Shown: piece by piece, positions 10,346 through 19,738 of the stretch | Layout of the letters: every line of letters starts with the position of its first letter | Position numbering within the stretch: position 1 is the first letter of the stretch | DNA from: Fragilaria crotonensis | Taxonomy: Eukaryota; Bacillariophyta; Fragilariophyceae; Fragilariales; Fragilariaceae | Length of the DNA: 23,368 bases | Assembly: GCA_022925895.1 (NCBI GenBank) | Contig: JAKSYS010000807.1 | Span: forward strand, 1-23,368 | Reading direction: 5' to 3' | Translations under genes and position numbers: made by a program | Notes under the pieces: generated by a model | Told to the model about the DNA's origin: nothing | Databases searched by the model: none | Seen by the model: only the letters and a program-made list of their open reading frames with translations

Positions 10346-10990
10346 CTGAACTGCTTTCAGCTTCCTAAACAGTTGTTTTATATCTTCCGATTTTACAGGT
10401 TCTGAAGTTTTGTACTGTGTTCTTTGTCTGATTTAAGTGGAGAAGCCGATAGGACTTTGATCAGTTCTCTCTTCTAAGTTCGTTGTCACGATGTGGGAAA
10501 GTATTCCTCACAATTTCCTTAACGTGTTGTTTGGCTTCTCGCAGCTGTTTAGAACATTGCTGAATTGCTGGTGGTGCTATGAACGGAGTATCCCACTCGG
10601 CTTGTGTTGGTGGAATCAGGTACCGTGTGATCATGTCCAAGCCAGTAGGAGCCATGGATAAGCATCATTTTGTTAAGCTGGTGACAGACTTCGCGCCTTT
10701 TATAGCGTGTCAGACCGAGCTGGATTGCCTAATTTCCTCAGTTGTTGTTCAGGAGCAAGCAAGACTTGTGGAAAGGGCATCTCAATCCAATCCTTCGGCA
10801 AAGGCGTGTGTTTCTCCTGGAAAAGTGAATCAATTTCCTCTGTTGAACTCATTGTGAGCTATGAGCATATCATGCATACTGCAATTCTATGTACGGAGTG
10901 GTTTGAGCGACATTATTGGAGCGGAGGATCCGTTCCGAGTGTGTTCCAAGTTGTTGAGTGTATGTACCAAAGAGCCTTACTGTATTGAAA
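10346..10990 (-). pseudogene. LINE linker between endonuclease and RT
   Basis: Coding traces are visible in all three minus frames but none stays open for more than about 65 codons (the longest is 10461-10655, including IQQCSKQLREAKQHVKEI). Many stops are present. Position between SDHRA and the RT fingers identifies it as the linker. Confidence 0.5.
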
Positions 10991-11890
10991 TCAAGGGAAT
11001 GCTCTGTGGTCGGATGGAAATTTTGAGCTGAACGGCTTGTATCCTGCTTTTGAGAAAGAAGCAGCGATATGAGCGGTGGCGAGTGCATAATCCAGACGTG
11101 TACGACCTCGAGCATATGTGGCTGGTGGGGTTGAAGAGCGTCGTATGCGCATGAGATCCTGAAGTCCGCATGTGTTTGCAAGTCGTATCATTCCGTCAAC
11201 ATCTGCTCCAAATGTTTCATTAAAATCTCCTACTAATAACAGAATCTTGTGGCCCGAAGCAATACTTGTCTGAAGTGCAATTGTGAGATCCCGCCTGAAG
11301 GCTGAATAAGGATTTGTAAGGTGATCTTGAGTTTGCATCAATAAACTTTGCTGTTGGGATGCTGTTGTAATACTTCCAATTTTGATATCTTAGTCAAGAA
11401 CCACTTGGTACGCCAAATAAATTGATTTTTTTGTGCCTCCTCGACCTTGATATGTCTGATTCACCCATCTGCCCCATTTGTCCAGCGTCTGCGCTATTAC
11501 TCTCCCTTTGAGATCGCCAGCTGTTATCATGAAAACGTGCGCCTGGCTTATACTGTTTCGGGATGGTAATCGGCGTGTTCCAAACGTAAGTCTAGACCTT
11601 TTCCAATGTTGGCGTGCCGTATGATAGAGGATCTGCCAAACTTTGGTAGTTTCTGACCACATGTTATGTTCTTGACCACAGAATACGTTGGCTTGAACTT
11701 CTTACATCACTTTACATAAGACATCCAGCTGTCCTCCGCGTTGATCAAGGCTTAATCCATTCACGTTCATTCCATATACTCGAGTGATGGCAGGTGGCTT
11801 TTCGTTTAAAATGTCACCCCATGCAGCATTGGCTTTCTGATTTTCCAAGCATAAGATGATTGGTCGACTGCCATCTGCAGGTACAGTTGC
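10991..11890 (-). pseudogene. LINE APE-type endonuclease
   Basis: The endonuclease/exonuclease/phosphatase motifs appear in order: N in GMNVNGL (about 11766-11750), E in FCGQEHN (about 11680), LTFGTRR, GRVIAQTLDKWGRWV, D and N in LLVGDFNE (11230-11216), D in TRLDYALAT, and SDHRA (about 11017-10995). All catalytic residues of the family are kept. The frame is broken by a TAA after LCKVM (about 11705), and by a shift between 11390 and 11341. In a live element this enzyme nicks target DNA to prime reverse transcription. Confidence 0.85.
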
Positions 11891-12590
11891 TTCTTCTGAG
11901 GTAAAAAAGATTTCTGCTGCCCATAACGTTTGCGCTTGTTGGAACTGCGCCTTGAGGTGTCATCTGTGTTTCCGTTTGGGCAGTCGGGCTTGGTGCTGTT
12001 TCTGAGTCTTGTATGTTCTTTGGATCTCGTTGGACTGTAGTCATTATTGACGGAGATTCCATAATCACTTGGATCGGTATCAATATGTTACGAGGATTAG
12101 TGGTTGGTGTATCCATTGGTATTTGGGGATTGGTAGTGATGGTGGTGGTTCTCACGGTCACATTAGGTACAATGAGGTGGGACACGTGGGTGGAAAAAGT
12201 CTGATATGTAATGGTTTGAGTGATTCTATGTGGTGTTGGGGCTGGTGGAGTATGATTGGTACTCTGCATCGATTGCTTCTGAAAAACATCCCTCGTCATT
12301 CTTTCATTGAGAATGTGGTTCGTTGTCATAATGTCAGGAGTTTGCATCCAAGATCTACCAAGTCGATCATACGCATAATGACATGTACCACAAACTGTGT
12401 ACGATGACTGAAGAGCCTCACCACAATCATGATATGGAATGCATACTACTACTCTCATCAGTGCCATCACCATCAATACAAGAAATGAAGGGGAGAGCGA
12501 CTTCATTGCTTCTCCTCCTCCTGACACTCTCCAAGACCAGTCATGAAGAGCAGAAAGTGGCAATGCCTCCTCCATGTGGTGCTGCTGGAT
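11890..12590 (-). pseudogene. LINE leader or ORF1-like Pro/Thr-rich region
   Basis: The minus frame 11814-12575 is open for 253 codons. It starts with a basic and hydrophobic stretch, holds a possible Cys pair block (CGEALQSSYTVCGTCHYAYD) and then a long Thr/Pro/Ile-rich low-complexity run. A frameshift near 11890 is needed to join the endonuclease frame. It may be the N-terminal part of the polyprotein or an ORF1. No RRM or zinc knuckle is certain. Confidence 0.5.
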
Positions 12591-12616
12591 TTGATGTAAC
12601 TATTGCTGTTGCTGCG

Positions 12617-12870
12617 TATGGATTCGATTGGAGTAGAGTATGTTGGTGGCATGGTGGTTTTGGATTCCATTGGAGAAGTGGATGTTTATGGTGTGGTTGC
12701 TTGTGGATTTGCCTATTGGAGTTCTGGCTGGATGTTGGTGGTGTGGTGGTTATGGATTCTGCTACAGAAGTGGATGTCCCCAGTGATGCGTTTTGACTTC
12801 TGTTGGAGTTGTGGTAGTGGATGTTGGTGGTATCATGGTTTTGGATTCCATTGGAATAGAAGTGGACAAT
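12617..12870. repeat. Degenerate tandem repeat, about 90-bp period
   Basis: Three related blocks starting near 12653, 12745 and 12835 share GGTTTTGGATTCCATTGG or GGTTATGGATTCTGCTAC followed by AGAAGTGGA. A shorter, looser copy lies at 12617. It is T/G-rich on the plus strand and lies at the probable 5' end of the LINE, so it could be the promoter-type repeat of its 5' UTR. Confidence 0.6.
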
Positions 12871-13389
12871 GCCGTTGGTGCGGTTTCACGTACTGGTGCT
12901 AGTAATGGAGTAATACTAGTCTAGGATCATGGTGCAGTTATGGATACTGCTTGGTCTACTGGAGAAGTTGAGGATATAAAACATGGCGCCTACATTGTAA
13001 AGGATATTCCATGATGATGCCGCAATACCACTGTTGGCTGGCATCAATCTACAACAATGATGATAAAATCATCATTCACTCTAGGAGCATTACTAATTCA
13101 CTGGACCTGGAGCATGGTTGTCGGATTCAATGCCAATACATGCAAAGTTAGCATTTGCTAATGAAATAACCTCTTGACTACGGGAACCTGACGGTGCATC
13201 TGCTTGCTTATGCATTCCTTGCTTCCTTCAAATCAGATTTCAATCTTGTCATTCTTCCAACCATCTCAGGCCTTGGACTGTTTGAATACTGAACCACATT
13301 GCCCCATTTTTGCAAGAGCACCAGAAATACCAAGACAACCCTGTGGAGGTTGTTAATGGTTCCGATCAATGCCAATGTCAAGGTCAAGC

Positions 13390-13423
13390 TTTTCGTGCTG
13401 CCAAAGTTTTCGTGCTGCCAAAG
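13390..13423. repeat. 17-bp perfect tandem duplication
   Basis: Two exact, adjacent copies of TTTTCGTGCTGCCAAAG. Confidence 0.9.
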
Positions 13424-14374
13424 TTTGGACTGTGGACAACCGACTGAATAATCTATCGAAATGTAGTATGCTCCCAAGAAATGAACCTAAAGTCCGGCCG
13501 CATAATGTACCGCCAACTAATCAATCAAACGCCATGGGTGCCACCCATAATGCTGTTTGACAGGCTTTGAGGCCCATCACAAGAAGGGCCGCCACTTCAA
13601 ACTACTCATGAGAATTATTTCCAAGTATGATCAGGCTGAGGATTTCCAATCCAGATCAAGGCCTTACAGTTGTTCTTGCGTAGTATCAATGACAAACTTT
13701 GTAATAGTTCCAAAGGTGTTTAATGCATTTTCTGACCACACTGACATCTGGTCCTGGCAAGCAGATGGTATTGTCCGATGGCTCAATTGACGGGCCTATG
13801 CAAGGTCTCAATTCACTCATCCTGAATTTCAGCAATTACAATTGTAACAATGTGTCATTTCAGTCCAGCACTTTTGTTGAGATAATGTTAGCACTCATCA
13901 CCAAGATTACTGATAGGGGCTTCAACAATCCTCCTCTGTGGAATGATTAGGCAATAAATCTGTGTATGATGATGCACAAATAACATCCCAGGCCTACAAC
14001 ATATTTATGCAGAACCTTCTTGTTGGCATTTCTGACTGTCATCTGCGCTGCTCCATGGCTCACGCCGATGTGCAAAGACAACTGTCGTTGAGATTAGCAG
14101 CAATAAGAATGCAGCAGTGCAAGACTGTTGTTGGTTGTGGCATGAATGCCAAACAGTCCACCAGATTGCCTGCAGCGTAGCATTTGATGGAACAACGGCG
14201 TAAACCTGTCTGCATGCTGCTGGTACTGTTGGCATGTGCACCTTCAACCACATCTGCCCTTCAACCCGTTGGCAATGAATTGTTAAATACCATCTTAATT
14301 GAGGAGCTGACCAAACTTCCAAAAGAGCAGCTGGCTTAGGAGGCATTTATTGCAGTGAAATCCTTCCAGCCCAG

Positions 14375-14561
14375 ATGCCAAATGTGACCAGCAGGTCACA
14401 AATGGCTTTGCTGGCTGTCCAGCCGCAGCATGTCAACTCCAAATCGGACTTTATCCAGCAGGTTCTTGAAATTGTGAGGCATCAGTGCCCGGTACCTTCT
14501 TGGGTTATTCTGGTGATGGAGCGCATGCTACCACGATTAGGAAAGATGAGCTTCTTGGATG
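14375..14561 (+). pseudogene. Frame interrupted by the retrotransposon (left part)
   Basis: An open plus frame that runs to the left edge of the inserted element and would end two codons inside it. If the element (14562-19738) is removed, the frame continues without a stop into 19739-19857, giving 101 codons plus stop. No family is recognised, and the length alone does not prove it was coding. Confidence 0.35.
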
Positions 14562-14857
14562 CGAAATAAATTCCGAGTCTTGTCCAAATTTCTCTAAGTC
14601 CGTTTAGTCGGATGAGTCGTCTGCTTCGTGGTTTCGTCGTACCGTTGTCTCGCGCACTGTCGTGTCGATTCGTATGTTGTCTGTGGTCATTTTCGTTTCT
14701 CTTTTGTGCTCGTGAGACTAGTAGAAATAAATAGATGGCATCGGAATCTGGTCCTAATAGTTTTGTCTCTCTCTCCTGGTTCGTCTCGCGGTGTCGGTCC
14801 CGTGATAGTTATCTAGCGGGGTCCGTCGCGCGATTGTGAGTCGACCTGGTTTCCGCC
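14562..14857 (-). repeat. Split direct repeat B2 (outer copy)
   Basis: 296 bp, from CGAAATAAATTCCGAG to GACCTGGTTTCCGCC on the plus strand. It matches 15094-15387 with one substitution and two 1-nt indels. It forms the 3' end of the element in coding sense. Confidence 0.95.
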
Positions 14858-14954
14858 CATGCAGAGCATGGCCGGAGGTAACCGGCGCCAGGGGCGCCGA
14901 TGAACCTAGGCATCGGGCCAGGAGGAGGTGTGGGTGGGTGGGATTAACTAGAGT
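14858..14954. other. Spacer between A2 and B2, palindrome-rich
   Basis: 97 bp found once in the window. It contains CATGCAGAGCATG (inverted repeat around AGA), GGCGCCAGGGGCGCC (two palindromic GGCGCC sites) and a G-rich run GGAGGAGGTGTGGGTGGG. Its role is unknown; it may fold or bind a protein. Confidence 0.6.
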
Positions 14955-15093
14955 AGTGTCTTTGTCGATTCGAGTTCGTCTGGGATTGTGAGCAATCGTA
15001 TCTTGTGTTGTGTTGTGTCGTGGTGTTCGTCTGTCTGTGTCTCGTGTTCGTCTGTCTGGTGGCGACTGCTCGTCTTGATCTTCGGACATGCCA
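14955..15093 (-). repeat. Split direct repeat A2
   Basis: 139 bp, from AGTGTCTTTGTCGATTCGAG to TTCGGACATGCCA on the plus strand. It matches 19595-19738 with a few substitutions and indels, the largest a 5-nt gap near CTCGTC. It abuts the B1 repeat exactly. Confidence 0.95.
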
Positions 15094-15387
15094 CGAAATA
15101 AATTCCGAGTCTTGTCCAAATTTCTCTAAGTCCGTTTAGTCGGATGAGTCGTCTGCTTCGTGGTTTGTCGTACCGTTGTCTCGCGCACTGTCGCGTCGAT
15201 TCGTATGTTGTCTGTGGTCATTTTCGTTTCTCTTTGTGCTCGTGAGACTAGTAGAAATAAATAGATGGCATCGGAATCTGGTCCTAATAGTTTTGTCTCT
15301 CTCTCCTGGTTCGTCTCGCGGTGTCGGTCCCGTGATAGTTATCTAGCGGGGTCCGTCGCGCGATTGTGAGTCGACCTGGTTTCCGCC
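15094..15387 (-). repeat. Split direct repeat B1 (inner copy)
   Basis: 294 bp, almost identical to 14562-14857. It follows the recombinase gene in coding sense and joins A2 without spacer; this B1-A2 junction mimics the junction of the circular DNA form. Confidence 0.95.
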
Positions 15388-15483
15388 ATTTTCCGGTTGT
15401 CGTTCGTCCGCAGAATCTGGGGCGATCGTGTAGAAAGATTGTCGACTCGTCATCGTGGGCTACTCCGAGTGTCGAGTCTGGCA

Positions 15484-16290
15484 CTTGAATCGGAGGTATC
15501 TCATGAACGTCTGGCTTCGCCACCTCCCCACCATCTGAATCGTCTCACTCGGAACTCCGGCGAGGTGCATGGCCATCGCGGCGCCTGATCTGATCAGTGA
15601 GTGCCGATGCTACTCGCCTGGAGGCCAAGCCTCTTCCCCTGAGTCGTCGCCATCCTGAGCTGCCTCAGTATGGACTTGGAAGAGATGTGTTGGGGTTCGT
15701 CTGAGTCCTGCGTCCTGACGGCGTTAATCTTCGGGTTCGTCCGTGAATGGCAATCGTAACCCCGTACCCTCGTCGTCAGGTCCGCTAGCACGCGGACGGG
15801 GCAGATGTCCGTTTGTCCCTGCCTGTCGTTTCGATGCTGAGTCACTGTCGCGCCTTTGTCCCCGTTCTTTGTCGCCGGAAGGTGATCGACACGGTGTCGG
15901 CATTCTCCAGTTGTCCTCGGTCGGTTGTCTGCAGGTCCTGTCCCTTCTGTCGGAAACGAACGTCGTCCACTCTGATCACTGATGTCGTCCGTCGGCTTCC
16001 GACATCGGAATATTCGCACGACCTCATGGCGAAAAAGAACGCGACCACCACAAGCTGTCCAATAGCGATGTCAGTCTCGTTTCTTGCCCAGGATCGAACC
16101 TTTCGAATCACCTCTAACGGCAGCGCCTGCTGTGGGGTAGGTCCTGGGTCCTCGTCGGCGTAACGTTTCAGTTGTAAAGCCAGAAGGGGGTCGAGTCGTC
16201 CGGCGGCGTCGTGGATTGGGCTCTCAAATTTGTTAAGCCTGAAGGCCTGAGCCACACTGTCGAGGGTGGCACGAATGGAACCGGACAAGG
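15484..16290 (-). pseudogene. Tyrosine recombinase of the DIRS/PAT element
   Basis: The frame 15842-16288 holds LPLEVIRKVRSWA and VVVAFFFAMRSCEYSDV, with the first catalytic Arg in MRSCEY. After a frameshift near 15870 the next frame (15594 onward) carries the ICPVRVLADL block and ends SSIGTH at a TGA. In a third frame follow LIRSGAAMAMHLAGVP, IQMVGRW and TFMRYLRF. These supply the H of GTH, the second Arg of RSGAA, the Trp/His position in GRW and the nucleophile Tyr of MRYL (about 15500). All catalytic positions I can check are kept; two 1-nt shifts break the frame. The enzyme would insert the circular cDNA. Confidence 0.85.
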
Positions 16291-16619
16291 GTCCATTGCC
16301 AGCTTCCTGAGGTTGTCGGGAGCGAAGCCGTCCGTCCCGAAGGGCGGCGGCGAAGCAGGCGAACGTTTCTGCTTTCGCTTCTCGTCCGAGTCCTTGGAGA
16401 AAAGGTTCTCCGACTCCGTCGATTCGTCCGAGAATCTTTCGTAACAGCGCCAGCTGCTATCGCGCTTGGCACGGGTTGAGTCGGCAAGAGCTGCGTTTTG
16501 GGCAGCAGCTGCAGCCAGCCTCCAATCTGCGAAATAAGGGCTGGCCGCAAAGGGATGATCCTGAAGTTCTGTGGAACAAACGGTGAGCAGTTTTTCGTGA
16601 TCAAGTCTGTCAGTGCCGC

Positions 16620-17139
16620 GTCGTCTAGTGCGAAATCTCGGAGAGCATGTCCGCCACCTTGTTCTCTTTCCCGGGGAACCACTGCGTGTAGTGGTCTATC
16701 TCGTGCGTGAGGCAGAAATCAGCGAAAGCTCGGGCTATCGTCAGGTGAAGCGGACAATCGTCGTTGAAGTTCGACTTAGCAAGCCATCCCGCTGCTGAGG
16801 TGCTGTCTCCCTGACTGAGCAGAACGTCTTCGTCCGTCCACGCGGCCCCTTCGTGGAATTCCACGATCATCCCCACAAAGGCAGCAAGGAACTCGAGAGT
16901 GTTTAGGGTCGCCGCCCCAGCAGGTGCTCTGGTAGCTGATATCGCCACGCCAGGCCGCTCTTGAGGCAGTAGCCTCCGATGCCTTGTGGGCATGCGTCCA
17001 CCCTCACTATGCGCGTCGGCCACCGGCAAACCAGCCTGTTGATCGAGATACCTCGCGACGCCTTCTGAAGGAAAGCCTTCCACAGAATCAGGTCGTCCAG
17101 TTGGGGTTTGGTCAGTCTCGCCTTCCCGGCCTGCTTCAA
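16620..17139 (-). pseudogene. RNase H domain of the DIRS/PAT element
   Basis: Two overlapping minus frames (16903-17139 and 16625-17083) are joined by one shift near 16910. They carry the four acidic residues: D in RVDACPQGIGGY (about 17000), E in LNTLEFLAAF (about 16900), D in LLSQGDSTSAAGW (about 16810) and D in NKVADMLS (about 16650). WFPGKEN precedes the last. This is the RNase H placed after RT in DIRS-like polyproteins. Upstream, KPQLDDLILWKAFL belongs to the RT-RNase H connection; downstream, FALDDAALTDLI and IGGWLQLLPKTQ lead to the recombinase. Confidence 0.85.
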
Positions 17140-18330
17140 CGCTCGCAGGCCTTGTATAGCCTTCCCATAAAGTGTCTTGCGTAAGGGATGACGTAGGCGG
17201 CGTGGCTAAAACGTCCGAGGGTCGTCTCTAGGTCTCTCGTCGTCACAAGGCATGTCTGTGCGCCAGCATCCTGTCAACGGCTTGCGTCCAGCTCGTGTGC
17301 TTATCGTGAGGCAGTGCGACGATGAAGCGGCGTGTGTCCACGATCCATCCGAGGATCATCTTCCTCTCGGATGGTTTGGCCTCGGCCAGGAACTTTGGGA
17401 TCGCAAGGATATCGTCTCTGGGAAAGTCTCCTCAACCTCGGGGTCGCAAGGCCTCCCGACCAGGTGAAGCGCCAGCGGGATCGCGGCAGCGCTCTTTCTG
17501 CGTCGCGGGTTGAAGGCCCCAAAATGTCGTCCAGGTAGCAGTCGAAGCGAGGAGGTCGTCGTAGGGTGGATAGTTCACTGCGAAGTAGTCCGCCTTGCCG
17601 AAACACTCATTTTGTCGACCGACCCTTTGTCATTGTCCACTGCCCCTCGGTGTCCAGGAGGTGCTGGTGCGGCGAGTGGTAGACGCTTGATCCCAGTCGT
17701 CCCTGCGGACAAGATCGTTTGCCAAGTCCGTGATCATCTCCGACACGTCGCTCCATTGCGATGGGTTTGGCGCTCCACCGAACGTCATCCTCAGCGCCAC
17801 TAACAGCAGGTCGTCGATACTCGTGCAGGACTTCATGGCTGTGGCTGCTTTGAGATGGATTCGTCTGTAGGCGGATTTGCAGTCGACCTTCGTCATCCAG
17901 ATAGGCTCTGGCCATAGTTGGCGCAGGAGATGATGTACATGAGTCTGCTGAATGCTTTTCCAAACGTGCTTCTGTCAGTTGGGATGTGTCCACGCCGTTC
18001 GTTTACGCTTCGTCCTGCCACTCCGCTCGGGCTGAATGACTGGTCGTGTCAGTCGGAGTTCTCTATTGAATTTCCTTTCGTCGATCGACGTCTGCGCGAC
18101 CATCCCCAGAGGCGCGACCTCGCATCCCTTGATCTCTAAGGCGGCTCGCGGCAGTGGTAGCTGCCAACCCCTTGAGGCTTCGTCCTTCAGCATGGATATC
18201 AACTTTGCCTCGTGGCCTCGGGCCGATTTGTGATTGCCGCGAGCTAAGTTGGCGCGCACGTCTGCGAGGCGGTCAGAATCCGAGATCTCGCGAAGCGGAA
18301 CTCGGCCCTTCGGAGATGCGCTCCTGAAAA
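17140..18330 (-). pseudogene. Reverse transcriptase of the DIRS/PAT element
   Basis: Minus frames 17975-18259, 17630-17896, 17301-17606 and a further one at about 17170-17450 carry, in order: ARGNHKSARGHE, GWQLPLPRAALEIKGCEVA, PLGMVAQTSIDE, TKVDCKSAYRRIHL (first catalytic Asp), DDLLLVALRMTFGGAPNPSQ, RFDCYLDDILG (YxDD box, 17549-17517), MILGWIVDTRR and RHFMGRLYKA. The LRMTFGGAP and YLDD blocks are diagnostic of DIRS-like RT. At least three shifts and one stop (after WTHPN, near 17975) interrupt it. Confidence 0.88.
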
Positions 18331-19734
18331 CGCGGCCAGAGAGGGTGGGCGGACAGGAGCGGGGCGAGAAGTTCGGTGGCGAAACTCGGATCCCGGCGTC
18401 AGGGCGCTGAACGGCTGGGCCCGAAGGGCGGCGTCGAGGTCGAGGGCGTACCGTTTGAGCACCGCGAGGTTGTGGCGGGCGGCGTCATGCGTCCAGTCGA
18501 AGCGAAACTCCGTCGCGTGTGCGCGGTTGGCCGGAGTGCAAAATGGTGGCAAGGGCATCGGCCAGGCGTGGTTCGGAAGTCGGGAACGGCGAGTCGACGT
18601 TCGGGAGCGGGATCGTCGGCAATGGCACCAACGATGGGAACTTACCGGGAAGCGGGCGTGGCGTGTCTGCGAGGGCTGATGTCGGCGCGTCGTGGGCGTC
18701 TCCGGGCGACAATGCGCGCGCCACGGTGGTCGGTCGGTGGCGAGTCGAGGGCGGAGCGTAGCGCCCAGGCCCGACTTCGTTTCGTGACGGGTCGTCGCAG
18801 GCTGGCGAGAGATGCGGGGCGTCGGCGACGTGGCGGGGGCGAGAAGGTTCGTGCGCGTGGGTTCCCGCGGGACGGTCTCGGGCGGCATATTCCGATAAGG
18901 TCCGGGGCGTCCTACGTGGCGTCTGTTGTGGAACTCGGCCGTCGACCGTTCCTGGTCGAACGCCCATGGTGACGGCTGTGCGACGAAGGCGGGCTGGAAG
19001 TAAGCAGATGCAGAGGGTCCTAATTTTGTTTTCTTGCTGGGCGGCGTCGCGTCGGACGAGGCGGCGCATGCGCGCCCGGCACTGCTCTATCCACGCTCGT
19101 ACGGCGGTCGTCTGTTCGGTCGTGAGGGCGACGTGCGAGGCGCTCAAGAAACAGCTCTTGACGCACTTCCCGTTTAGGTGCCACCTGCAGCACATGTTCG
19201 GGATCGGTCCACTTCGGACGTGATCGAGGAACACCTGCCAAGTGTCGTTCGCGTCTCTCGAAAAAGGTCCTGCTGTGGGTTTGTGACTGTGTCCGCGGGT
19301 TGCCCGCGACGTCCGGCTCGAGCGCTCCCGGCGGCGGCTACAGGCTGCGAGTCGCCCTTTTGGTCGACTCCACGTCCCAGCCGCTCCTTGAGGAAATCGC
19401 AAGCCGGGAAGACAAAGGCGCCGTCCTCCAACTGCTGCCGGGTGGACCTGAATTCCAGGAGTGCTGGGTTGATCTCGTCCTCGTGTTCGACTCCAGCGCA
19501 GAGAACTAGGTATTGTTGCATGCGTTTTTCGATGAACCAACCTAACCTGCACGCGGCTGAGGGGTCGGCGTGCGCTAGCTGGCGAAGCGTCGCCAGTGTC
19601 TTTGTCGATTCGAGTTCGTTCGGATTGTGAGCAATTCGTATCTTGTGTTGTGTTGTGTCGTAGTGTTCGTCTGTCTGTGTCTCGTGTTCGTCTGTCTGGT
19701 GGCGACTGCTCGTCCTTACCCGATCTTCGGACAT
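18330..19734 (-). pseudogene. Gag-like protein of the DIRS/PAT element
   Basis: The first ATG is at 19734, only five bases inside the element, in the A1 repeat. The N-terminal part is encoded by the repeat and is polar and repetitive (HQTDEHETQTDEHYDTT). It continues with LRQLAHADPSAACRLGWFIE and a helical stretch to QQDLFRE. A shift at the run of five T (near 19262) moves into frame 18485-19552, with DTWQVFLDHVRSG and a zinc-binding pattern CRWHLNGKCVKSCFLSASH (C-x7-C-x3-C-x5-H, about 19190-19135). A long Pro/Arg/Thr-rich tail follows. A further shift near 18530 leads to RHNLAVLKRYALDLDAAL. The order fits a capsid/nucleocapsid protein. Confidence 0.7.
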
Positions 19735-19738
19735 GCCA
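19595..19738 (-). repeat. Split direct repeat A1
   Basis: 144 bp matching 14955-15093. It forms the 5' end of the element in coding sense and encodes the first residues of Gag. Confidence 0.95.

Larger units (their letters stand above)
6892..12590 (-). mobile_element. Dead non-LTR (LINE-type) retrotransposon
   Basis: Read on the minus strand the order is: Pro/Thr-rich leader, APE-type endonuclease, linker, RT N-terminal part, post-RT region, RNase H, and a C-terminal Trp-rich domain. The order and many blocks (NVNGL, GDFNE, SMHLGHYK, HRTRVIHIY, PHLEWRWL, DGS, NVDAD) fit the long LINE-like family common in diatoms. The copy cannot be active: it has stops and frameshifts throughout and a deletion removing the RT palm. 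Boundaries are approximate. I see no poly-A tail at the 3' end near 6892 and no target duplication, so the start near 12590 and the end are estimates from coding content. Confidence 0.85.
12900..14561. other. Decayed region left of the tyrosine-recombinase element
   Basis: Short, stop-bounded frames on both strands (for example plus 13557-13790, 13723-13950, 13962-14180 and 14375-14561), none recognised. Base composition is near that of the other old regions. It continues, after the inserted element, at 19739. Confidence 0.4.
14562..19738 (-). mobile_element. DIRS/PAT-type tyrosine-recombinase retrotransposon
   Basis: A 5177-bp GC-rich element read on the minus strand as Gag, RT, RNase H, tyrosine recombinase. 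Its ends are split direct repeats. On the minus strand the order is A1 (19738-19595), coding region, B1 (15387-15094) joined directly to A2 (15093-14955), a 97-bp spacer, then B2 (14857-14562). This A1...B1A2...B2 layout is the hallmark of PAT, Ngaro and TOC-like members of the DIRS order, which integrate by a recombinase and leave no target duplication. No duplication is seen here. All coding parts carry frameshifts, so autonomy is doubtful unless the shifts are assembly errors. Confidence 0.9.

Noticed and set aside
12383-12796. 137-codon plus-strand open frame
   Set aside because: It overlaps the LINE leader on the other strand, has no recognised domain and contains the degenerate repeat.
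12013-12902. Plus-strand frames rich in Gly, Trp and Phe
   Set aside because: They are complements of the low-complexity Pro/Thr-rich leader and of the T/G-rich repeat of the LINE, so the composition is explained.
14562-15387. The two near-identical 295-bp repeats as LTRs of a copia or gypsy element
   Set aside because: They lie at the same end of the element, separated by a copy of the other repeat, and the coding region has a tyrosine recombinase and no aspartic protease or DDE integrase.
16080-16100. tRNA-like B box (GGTTCGATCC on the minus strand)
   Set aside because: It lies in the recombinase coding region, and no A box or acceptor stem can be paired around it.
18376-18972. 198-codon plus-strand open frame
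   Set aside because: It is the antisense of the Pro/Arg-rich Gag tail in GC-rich DNA, where stops are rare. It has no motif, and the minus strand carries the element's ordered domains.
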